From Lachnospiraceae bacterium (GTDB lineage Bacteria; Bacillota; Clostridia; Lachnospirales; Lachnospiraceae), in NCBI GenBank assembly GCA_024699395.1, contig JAILPU010000239.1, positions 1-20,378 on the forward strand: a stretch of 20,378 nt of DNA, in the 5' to 3' direction. How positions within the stretch are numbered: position 1 is the first letter of the stretch; each line of letters begins with the position of its first letter. The notes beneath the pieces are model-generated. The model made no database searches. It was not told the origin of the DNA and saw nothing but the letters and a program-made list of their open reading frames with translations. Shown here piece after piece: positions 15,086 through 20,378 of this stretch. The translations under genes were made by a program, and so were the position numbers.

Positions 15086-16597
15086 TTATTTAATATAAAG
15101 TTTTGAAAAATCCATCACATACAAAGGATAGAATTCATAGCCTCCGAACTTCTTGTTAACTGCCACAAGATTGGGAAGATCCTGTATGTAAACATTGGCT
15201 GCGTCCTCGGAAAGGATACGCTCGCACTGCTTATAATACTCTGTCTTTTCATCATCCTTCACAGACGCTGCAGCTTTTTGGTAAGTCTCGTCATATTCGG
15301 GATTGTTGTAATTGATAAAGTTCTTGCCTGAGTCGCTCACAAAACGCTGAAGCATTGAGCTTGCTGTAAGCTGGGAAGCATCCACGCCGATAACGGTGGC
15401 CTCAAACTCACGTCCCATGTAAACATCATTGAGCCATGTATCCCACTCAACGAGATTGATATTAACGTTAACGCCTATCTTCTTGTACTGCTCCTTTATT
15501 ACCTGAGCTGTATCCACATGCTGCTTGTAATTGCCGGGAACAGTGATTGAAAATTCAAATCCGTCGGGATAGCCTGCCTCACTAAGAAGCTCTTTAGCCT
15601 TATCAAGGTCGGTGTTATATGTGTCGTTAAGTTCTTCCATATAATACTTTCCAAAAGCGGGGAACATGCTGGAACCTGTCTCTGTTCCCTTTCCGTCGGA
15701 AACGAAATCCATTATCTCTTTAATATCGGTGGCATAGCAAAGTGCCTGTCTTACTTCCTTTTTGTTAAAGGGCTCCACCGCATTGTTAAGATAAAGGGCC
15801 TGAACAAGGTTCATGGTTCCTTCGCAGACTTCAAACTTATCGGAAAGCTGTGAAGCCTGAGATGTGGAAAGTCTTGCCATAAGATCCACAGAACCGCCCT
15901 CAAGATTCATTACTATGGTATCCGCATCCGCAACTACCTTGAGAACCACCTTCTTAATATTTGCTTTCTCTCCCCAGTAATCATCAAAGCTTTCAAGAAT
16001 AATGTTTTCCTGAGGTGAACGTGATACAAATTTATAAGGGCCTGTTCCAATAAGCTCCGTTGAAGCATCGAGATGATCCTTGGGAAGAATGGCAACAGTC
16101 ATATTTGCAAGGAAATCCGTATCAGGCTCTTTAAGATATACTTCCACTGTCTTGTCATCGGGAGTCTCAACCTTCAAAACTTCGCCAAAAGAAGCTACCA
16201 AAGGCTCATCGCCGTTTCCCATGCACTTCTCAAGAGAAGCTTTAACGTCCTCTACGGTAACCGTAGAGCCGTCATGGAATTTTACATTGTCTCTCAATGT
16301 AAATGTGTAAACTGTTCCGTCCTCGTTGATATTGTAATCACTGGCTACGGCACATTTAAGATCACCATTACTGTCGGGCTTAACCAAGCCTTCAAAAATG
16401 TTAAACAATACCTCTCTGGTTCCCGCCCCTTCCGCTGTGTGGGGGTCAAGACCGTCGTCAAGATCCTGAGGTATACCAATAGTGATCAAAGAATCGGTAT
16501 TATCCGACTTTGCCTTGTTGCCTGCGCATGAGCACAGTGTAACAGCCATTGAAGAAGCCAATATCAAAGCAAGGGTTTTCTTTGAAAAAATCCTCAT
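15086..16597 (-). CDS. extracellular solute-binding lipoprotein, family 5 (peptide/nickel type)
   Basis: The 503-residue protein is the substrate receptor of the importer. A signal peptide (RIFSKKTLALILASSMAVTL) ends in a lipobox with two close cysteines (L21-C-S-C24); C24 is the likely lipidated residue, anchoring the protein outside the membrane. The mature part fits the SBP_bac_5 family: DLDDGLDPHTAEGAGTREV near the N-terminus, TFTLRDNVKFHDGSTVTVEDV, then GTGPYKF, and LLSEAGYPDGFEF in the C-terminal lobe. This family binds peptides, nickel complexes, sugars or opines, so the ligand is unknown. The start follows AAAGGAGA, about 40 nt downstream of the predicted transcription start of a consensus promoter. 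Confidence 0.93.
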   Translation of the reverse strand: MRIFSKKTLALILASSMAVTLCSCAGNKAKSDNTDSLITIGIPQDLDDGLDPHTAEGAGTREVLFNIFEGLVKPDSNGDLKCAVASDYNINEDGTVYTFTLRDNVKFHDGSTVTVEDVKASLEKCMGNGDEPLVASFGEVLKVETPDDKTVEVYLKEPDTDFLANMTVAILPKDHLDASTELIGTGPYKFVSRSPQENIILESFDDYWGEKANIKKVVLKVVADADTIVMNLEGGSVDLMARLSTSQASQLSDKFEVCEGTMNLVQALYLNNAVEPFNKKEVRQALCYATDIKEIMDFVSDGKGTETGSSMFPAFGKYYMEELNDTYNTDLDKAKELLSEAGYPDGFEFSITVPGNYKQHVDTAQVIKEQYKKIGVNVNINLVEWDTWLNDVYMGREFEATVIGVDASQLTASSMLQRFVSDSGKNFINYNNPEYDETYQKAAASVKDDEKTEYYKQCERILSEDAANVYIQDLPNLVAVNKKFGGYEFYPLYVMDFSKLYIK

Positions 16598-16644
16598 TTT
16601 TTTATGTCTCCTTTTCTTTGATTAAAGCATTCGCTTCATTTGAT

Positions 16645-16673
16645 ATTATCTTAACAAGCCGTGATAATGTCAA
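16645..16673 (-). promoter_or_regulatory. near-consensus SigA-type promoter for the importer operon
   Basis: Minus strand TTGACA (16668-16673), 17-nt spacer, GATAAT (16645-16650, 5 of 6). Predicted transcription start is near 16638, giving a leader of about 40 nt with AAAGGAGA before the binding-protein gene. No operator palindrome is obvious. Confidence 0.8.
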
Positions 16674-16703
16674 GTATTTTAATTAGTACAAAATATAGAA
16701 ATC

Positions 16704-16782
16704 CGCCTGCGGCATTCTATTGTGTCGTACGGTTAAGGTATGTAACAAATCCGTTACCCGGGGTTCGAATCCACAGTGGGCG
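16704..16782 (+). pseudogene. degenerate tRNA-like sequence
   Basis: The plus strand contains GGTTCGAATCC (16762-16772), a perfect T-loop consensus with flanking G-C pairs, and upstream GGTTAAGG (16731-16738), resembling a D-loop. CGCCTGC (16704-16710) can pair with GTGGGCG (16776-16782) over 7 positions, two of them G.T, in the place of an acceptor stem. However, two of five T-stem pairs fail, the D stem is not formed, the interval between the D- and T-loop motifs is about 4 nt short, and no CCA follows. A 5-bp GTAAC/GTTAC hairpin sits in the anticodon region with a 6-nt loop. It could be a decayed tRNA, an attachment-site remnant, or partly chance. Confidence 0.4.
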
Positions 16783-16790
16783 CAGTGCAA

Positions 16791-16824
16791 TAAAAAAACT
16801 TCCCTGCTCAAAAGCAAGGAAGTT
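16791..16824 (-). terminator. strong intrinsic terminator after rpmF
   Basis: AACTTCC/GGAAGTT (7 bp) plus an inner TGCT/AGCA across one mismatch, followed on the minus strand by seven T residues (forward A run 16792-16798). It starts 12 nt past the rpmF stop. On the plus strand the same hairpin is followed by TCTTTATTCTTT, so it might also act on a transcript of the tRNA-like sequence. Confidence 0.85.
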
Positions 16825-16836
16825 CTTTATTCTTTA

Positions 16837-17019
16837 TTAGTCCTCAACGCTAATGACCTGCTTCTTGTTGTAAGAACCGCAAGCCTTACAAACTCTGTGA
16901 GGCATCATAAGAGCACCGCACTTGCTACATTTAACCAATGTAGGAGCACTCATTTTCCAGTTTGCTCTTCTCTGATCTCTTCTACCTTTAGAAGATTTAT
17001 TCTTAGGACAAATAGACAT
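16837..17019 (-). CDS. rpmF: 50S ribosomal protein L32, zinc-ribbon form
   Basis: Ribosomal protein bL32 is a small basic component of the 50S subunit. The 60-residue protein starts MSICPKNKSSKGRRDQRRAN and has a zinc ribbon of two CxxC pairs, CSKC at 31-34 and CKAC at 44-47. It is therefore the zinc-dependent form and not the cysteine-free paralogue some bacteria use under zinc starvation. The ATG is 4 nt after the yceD stop, with AGGAGGTG formed by the end of yceD, so the two are tightly coupled. A strong terminator follows, instead of plsX as in many relatives. Confidence 0.97.
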   Translation of the reverse strand: MSICPKNKSSKGRRDQRRANWKMSAPTLVKCSKCGALMMPHRVCKACGSYNKKQVISVED

Positions 17020-17023
17020 ACCT

Positions 17024-17551
17024 TTACACCTCCTTATTAGCAGCGTTGAAAATATCCTGTATCACAGCCATGCGCGGGTCGGGAACGAAGGTATCGCAAC
17101 CGCATTCAACAAGATTGTTGTTGGCACCGCACACCGGACAGATTCCCTTGCAATCTTTTTTACAAAGTATCTTCATCGGCCAGTTTATTAATATCTCATT
17201 AAGTAAGAAAGCTTCAACATCAAACAGATAACCTGAAAGTTCAAGGGGGTCTTCTTCTTCATGAAGCTCATAATCCTCTTGTTTTGCAAAGCATACCCTG
17301 TCAAAATCCGCTTCCACAACCGTTTCCACAGGTTCAAGGCATCCGTCACATCTGGTGTCGAAAGTAAACTTAAAACTTCCTGTTACGGAAAGCTTTCCTT
17401 TCCCCAGAGAGGAAAAATGAAATACAACAGGCTCCTTCTTTAATATAGAAACCTTTTCACCGAAAAATCTGATTTCCTGTGCTTCCAGCTTGGCTGAAAC
17501 TTCTTTATCAAGCTTCTCGGCTTCAAAAAATGAAGAAAGATCTATTTGCAT
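17024..17551 (-). CDS. DUF177/YceD-family protein
   Basis: This 175-residue protein belongs to DUF177 (YceD), nearly always encoded just before rpmF and linked in plants and bacteria to 23S rRNA accumulation. Its biochemical role is not settled. It contains CDGC (about 68-71) and a C-terminal cysteine cluster in LCKKDCKGICPVCG and ECGC (cysteines near 130, 134, 138, 141, 150, 152), likely a metal site. The frame is open to a GTG at 17593, but that is at the predicted transcription start and has no ribosome binding site. The ATG at 17551 has TAGGAGA at good spacing and starts MQIDLSSFFEAE, as expected for the family. Confidence 0.9.
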   Translation of the reverse strand: MQIDLSSFFEAEKLDKEVSAKLEAQEIRFFGEKVSILKKEPVVFHFSSLGKGKLSVTGSFKFTFDTRCDGCLEPVETVVEADFDRVCFAKQEDYELHEEEDPLELSGYLFDVEAFLLNEILINWPMKILCKKDCKGICPVCGANNNLVECGCDTFVPDPRMAVIQDIFNAANKEV

Positions 17552-17568
17552 AAAGTCTCCTACATATT

Positions 17569-17591
17569 GCGTGAAACATTGAAATTCACGC
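17569..17591 (-). promoter_or_regulatory. hairpin at the 5' end of the yceD-rpmF leader
   Basis: GCGTGAA/TTCACGC forms a 7-bp stem with a 9-nt loop. It begins about 2 nt after the predicted transcription start and ends about 17 nt before the yceD ATG, just upstream of its ribosome binding site. It could protect the 5' end or be a control site. There is no T run, so it is not a terminator. Confidence 0.4.
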
Positions 17592-17599
17592 ACCTACTA

Positions 17600-17628
17600 A
17601 GTATACAAGCTCATTATTTATTTGTCAA
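17600..17628 (-). promoter_or_regulatory. near-consensus SigA-type promoter for yceD-rpmF
   Basis: Minus strand TTGACA (17623-17628), 17-nt spacer, TATACT (17600-17605, 5 of 6). Predicted start near 17593. No terminator separates it from ackA, so read-through from pta-ackA may add to it. Confidence 0.8.
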
Positions 17629-17643
17629 GAAAAGTTTCACAGA

Positions 17644-18861
17644 TTATTTACACAATTTACCGTTTTTCTCAAGGCAGTTTACAGTGAGTCTTGTTATCTC
17701 CAACTCCTCGTTGGTGGGGATTACAGCTACGGTAACTTTTGAATCGGGAGTTGAAATCACGTTGTTAAAGCCTCTCTTAGAGTTAGCTTCCTCATCAAGG
17801 GTAACACCGAGATATCCCAGATTGTCGCAGATAAGCTTTCTTACAATTGAGGTATTCTCACCGATTCCTGCGGTAAAGCATATAACATCAACGCCGTTCA
17901 TTGCTGCAGCGTAAGCACCGATATACTTTAACACCTTATAGCAGAAAGCCTTTACCGCTCTTGTGGAGCCGGGCTTATTGGCATTGTATCCGTCCTCAAG
18001 ATCTCTGAAGTCGCTGGAGAAACCTTCGGACAAGCCGAATACTCCGGACTTTTTGTTAAGGATATTGATAACACCCTTAACGTCGGTATTTTCTTTCTGA
18101 GCCATAAACTCGATAACAGCGGGATCGATATCTCCGCTTCTTGTTCCCATGATAAGTCCTTCAAGGGGAGTAAAGCCCATGGAAGTATCAATACATTTAC
18201 CGTTTTTAACCGCACTTACGGATGCGCCGTTACCAAGGTGGCATACGATAACCTTTGTTTTGTCATAATCTTTATTAAGGAACTCGCAGGCTGTTCTGGA
18301 TACAAAGCTGTGGCTTGTTCCGTGGAAACCGTACTTTCTGATGTGATGCTTTACATACATATCATAAGGAATTCCGTAGAGATAAGCTTCCTCAGGCATT
18401 GTCTGATGGAACGCGGTATCAAAAACAGCAACCATAGGTGTATCCTTAAGGACCTTCTGCAATGCCTTGATACCGATAAGGTTCGCGGGATTGTGCAAAG
18501 GTGCCAGCTCATTTAACTCAGTGATCTTGGCAATAACATCGTCGTCAATAAGAACTGCCTCGTTGAAGTACTCTCCGCCGTGAACAACTCTGTGTCCCAC
18601 AACGTCAATCTCACTGAGACTGCTAAGTACGGCAGTATCGCCTGTTGTAAGGATTTCCACCACCTTCTCAATGGCCTTATTGTGATCGGGCATATCAGCA
18701 TCGATATTTACTTTGTCAGAACCCTTTTTTGTATATGATACAAAACTGTTATCGATACCGATTCTCTCGCAGTTTCCCTTTGCGAGCCAGTCTTCTGTAA
18801 CGGAATCGATAAGCTGGAATTTTAATGATGAGCTTCCGCAGTTAATAACAAGAATCTTCAT
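17644..18861 (-). CDS. ackA: acetate kinase
   Basis: Acetate kinase converts acetyl phosphate and ADP to acetate and ATP, the energy-yielding last step of acetate fermentation. The 405 residues show the ASKHA fold, with VINCGSSSLKF at 5-15 and the active-site residues at their standard positions: R91 in GHRVVHGG, D148 in VFDTAFH, H180 in GFHGTSH and R241 in GTRSGD. GAGxE-like CFTAGIGENTS lies near 328-338 and the conserved NEE near 384-386. It follows pta after 34 nt with AGGAGAGG. The pair runs acetyl-CoA to acetate. No terminator is seen before yceD. Confidence 0.98.
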   Translation of the reverse strand: MKILVINCGSSSLKFQLIDSVTEDWLAKGNCERIGIDNSFVSYTKKGSDKVNIDADMPDHNKAIEKVVEILTTGDTAVLSSLSEIDVVGHRVVHGGEYFNEAVLIDDDVIAKITELNELAPLHNPANLIGIKALQKVLKDTPMVAVFDTAFHQTMPEEAYLYGIPYDMYVKHHIRKYGFHGTSHSFVSRTACEFLNKDYDKTKVIVCHLGNGASVSAVKNGKCIDTSMGFTPLEGLIMGTRSGDIDPAVIEFMAQKENTDVKGVINILNKKSGVFGLSEGFSSDFRDLEDGYNANKPGSTRAVKAFCYKVLKYIGAYAAAMNGVDVICFTAGIGENTSIVRKLICDNLGYLGVTLDEEANSKRGFNNVISTPDSKVTVAVIPTNEELEITRLTVNCLEKNGKLCK

Positions 18862-18895
18862 ATATGTATTACCTCTCCTATTTATATTGCCTCTA

Positions 18896-19897
18896 TTATA
18901 TTAATTGTGCCTGTACGGCTGTGAGTGCCACAACACCCACGATATCCTGATAAGAACATCCTCTTGAAAGATCGTTTACAGGCTTTGCGATACCCTGAAG
19001 CATAGGGCCGTAAGCTTCTGCTCCTCCAAGTCTCTGAACAAGCTTGTATCCGATATTACCCGCATCAAGATTGGGGAAAATAAGTACGTTTGCCTTTCCT
19101 CCCACAGGGCTTCCGGGCGCTTTTGACTTTGCAACAGAAGGAACAAGGGCTGCGTCAGTCTGAAGCTCGCCGTCAAGGGTAAGCTGAGGATATTTTTCAT
19201 GAGCAATCTTAGTAGCCTCAACAACCTTGTCAACCAAAGCGTGCTTTGCGCTTCCCTTTGTGGAGTGGCTGAGCATTGCGATAACAGGCTTGGGGCCCAC
19301 AAGAGTTTTAAAGCTTTTTGCAGATGAATCTGCAATAGCTGCCAGCTCTTCCGCATTGGGATCCTGGTTAAGTCCGCAATCGGCAAAGAGGAATGTGCCG
19401 TTATCTCCCATATCCTTATATAAGGTATCAAGAATAAAGAATGCAGATACAAGCTTTACTCCCGGTGCGGTCTTTAAAATCTGAAGTGCGGGTCTTAAGG
19501 TATCGGCTGTTGCGTGACACGCACCTGCCACCATACCGTCGGCATCATTTGCCTTAACCATAACAATACCGAAAGTGAGATAATCCTTAAGGAGAAGATC
19601 TCTTGCCTTCTCAACAGTCATTCCTTTACTTTTTCTTGTCTCGTAAAGAAGTTGAACATATTCTTCCAGTTTGTCGCACTTCTGGGGATTAACAACAGTA
19701 ACCTTGGACAGATCGACTTCAAGCCAGCCTGCACCGTCCATTATCTTTTCCTCATCACCGACCATGATAATATCGGCTATATCCTCTTCTATAACCTTAG
19801 CGGCAGCAAGAAGAGTTCTCTTGTCGTTAGATTCCGGAAGAACTATGGTCTTTTTTTCAACTCTCGCTCTCTCTTTTATTAAGTCAATATACGCCAT
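18896..19897 (-). CDS. pta: phosphate acetyltransferase
   Basis: Pta converts acetyl-CoA and phosphate to acetyl phosphate and CoA. The 333-residue product is the short class, with the catalytic domain only. Landmarks are GMVAGACHATADTLRPAL, MLSHSTKGSAKH, SKAPGSPVGGKANVLIFP and KPVNDLSRGC. The frame reaches a TTG at 19915, but that codon is part of the AAAGGAG region. The ATG at 19897 (MAYIDLIKERARVEK) has that site at proper spacing and is chosen. It is the first gene of pta-ackA, read from a promoter facing away from tmcAL. Confidence 0.97.
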   Translation of the reverse strand: MAYIDLIKERARVEKKTIVLPESNDKRTLLAAAKVIEEDIADIIMVGDEEKIMDGAGWLEVDLSKVTVVNPQKCDKLEEYVQLLYETRKSKGMTVEKARDLLLKDYLTFGIVMVKANDADGMVAGACHATADTLRPALQILKTAPGVKLVSAFFILDTLYKDMGDNGTFLFADCGLNQDPNAEELAAIADSSAKSFKTLVGPKPVIAMLSHSTKGSAKHALVDKVVEATKIAHEKYPQLTLDGELQTDAALVPSVAKSKAPGSPVGGKANVLIFPNLDAGNIGYKLVQRLGGAEAYGPMLQGIAKPVNDLSRGCSYQDIVGVVALTAVQAQLI

Positions 19898-19950
19898 AAT
19901 TCCGGCTCCTTTCAATTATTTTGACATTTTCGTGAAAATTTACAGAAAAT

Positions 19951-19978
19951 TTGCTTCTCAAACGTAAACGATTATATT
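19951..19978 (+). promoter_or_regulatory. possible promoter for tmcAL, overlapping the pta promoter
   Basis: Plus strand TTGCTT (19951-19956), 16-nt spacer, TATATT (19973-19978). Its -10 region overlaps the -10 of the pta promoter on the other strand, so the two would compete. Weak evidence: other AT-rich hexamers closer to tmcAL are possible. Confidence 0.35.
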
Positions 19979-20004
19979 ATACTAAACATATATTGATTAA
20001 ACAA
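19976..20004 (-). promoter_or_regulatory. candidate SigA-type promoter for pta-ackA
   Basis: Minus strand TTGTTT (19999-20004), 17-nt spacer, TATAAT (19976-19981, perfect -10). A second TATAAT overlaps by one base at 19971-19976. The predicted leader is about 70 nt and holds two copies of GAAAATTT (19934-19941 and 19945-19952, forward reading). Confidence 0.65.
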
Positions 20005-20055
20005 CAAAACAGCTCAAAGTATTGATTTTAGTACAATCTCAAGGAGGAAGCTCTT

Positions 20056-20378
20056 ATGAAAGCACTGGGAATCATCGCAGAATACAATCCATTTCATAAC
20101 GGTCACCGCTATCATCTGGAGGAATCCAAAAGGATAAGCGAGTGCGATTATACAATCGTGGTAATGAGCGGCAATTTCGTACAGCGGGGGGAACCTGCTT
20201 TTATAGACAAATTCACCAGAGCCAAAATGGCTCTTGAAAACGGCGCGGACGTGGTATTGGAACTCCCCACTCTCTACTCCCTTTCAAGCGCAGAGAATTT
20301 TGCAATGGGTGCTGTCACACTCCTTGACAAGCTCAATTCTGTGGAGACTGTTTCCTTTGGTTCCGAATGCGGTGATAT
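20056..20378 (+). CDS. tmcAL: tRNA(Met) cytidine acetate ligase TmcAL, N-terminal part
   Basis: TmcAL (YlbM) makes N4-acetylcytidine at the wobble position of elongator tRNA-Met from acetate and ATP, through an acetyl-adenylate. The first 107 residues are present, running off the right edge. The nucleotidyltransferase motif HNGH at 14-17 lies in [15 protein letters not shown], followed by [24 protein letters not shown] and [12 protein letters not shown], all typical. AAGGAGGAAG precedes the ATG. It diverges from pta-ackA, whose product acetate is its substrate. The family is normally near 400 residues, so about a quarter is visible. Confidence 0.93.
   Translation, partial: MKALGIIAEYNPFHNGHRYHLEESKRISECDYTIVVMSGNFVQRGEPAFIDKFTRAKMALENGADVVLELPTLYSLSSAENFAMGAVTLLDKLNSVETVSFGSECGD

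Noticed and set aside
16720..17040. 106-codon plus-strand frame covering the tRNA-like sequence and rpmF
   Set aside because: It is antisense to rpmF and crosses a terminator hairpin; no family resemblance.
17552..17593. 14-residue N-terminal extension of the YceD-family protein
   Set aside because: The GTG lies at the predicted transcription start; the ATG at 17551 has a good ribosome binding site.
19898..19915. Six-residue N-terminal extension of Pta from TTG
   Set aside because: The TTG overlaps the AAAGGAG ribosome binding site used by the ATG at 19897.

Overview
The window looks like chromosome from a Lachnospiraceae-type member of the Clostridia. This rests on recognised protein families and gene order, not on any search: the zinc-ribbon form of L32, acetate kinase/phosphotransacetylase beside yceD-rpmF, and the rnc-smc-ftsY and ylxM-ffh-rpsP-khpA-rimM-trmD blocks. 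Base composition is moderately AT-rich and even. All genes are on the minus strand except the last, which runs off the right edge on the plus strand. No phage genes, transposase, CRISPR array, or complete rRNA or tRNA gene is visible.

Layout from right to left, the direction of transcription. The plus-strand tmcAL (partial, right edge) diverges from pta-ackA, the phosphotransacetylase/acetate kinase pair. Next comes yceD-rpmF with its own strong promoter and a strong terminator. Then a self-contained oligopeptide-type ABC importer operon follows: binding protein, two permeases and a fused double ATPase, with a consensus promoter. Then plsX-acpP (phospholipid and fatty acid synthesis), a strong intrinsic terminator, and rnc-smc-ftsY-ilvA-thioesterase. 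Then ylxM-ffh-rpsP-khpA (SRP and ribosome genes) under a good promoter, and finally rimM-trmD, with trmD cut by the left edge.

The genes serve four jobs: acetate production with release of ATP (pta, ackA), with an acetate-using tRNA modification enzyme next door (tmcAL); translation and ribosome maturation (rpmF, rpsP, rimM, trmD, khpA, yceD); membrane biogenesis and protein targeting (plsX, acpP, ftsY, ylxM, ffh); and chromosome organisation and RNA processing (smc, rnc). The importer operon and the ilvA-thioesterase pair are the accessory pieces set into this conserved core.

I did not find an undescribed multi-gene system. The observations most worth following are regulatory or evolutionary: the importer operon splits the usual rpmF-plsX junction, and a decayed tRNA-like sequence lies beside its promoter; a strong terminator lies between acpP and rnc with no room for a new promoter; and three operon junctions place a hairpin directly against, or overlapping, the -35 box of the next promoter. 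Six alternative N-terminal extensions were rejected in favour of internal starts with better Shine-Dalgarno sequences; in several cases the longer form would begin in a terminator loop, inside a promoter, or at its predicted start site.
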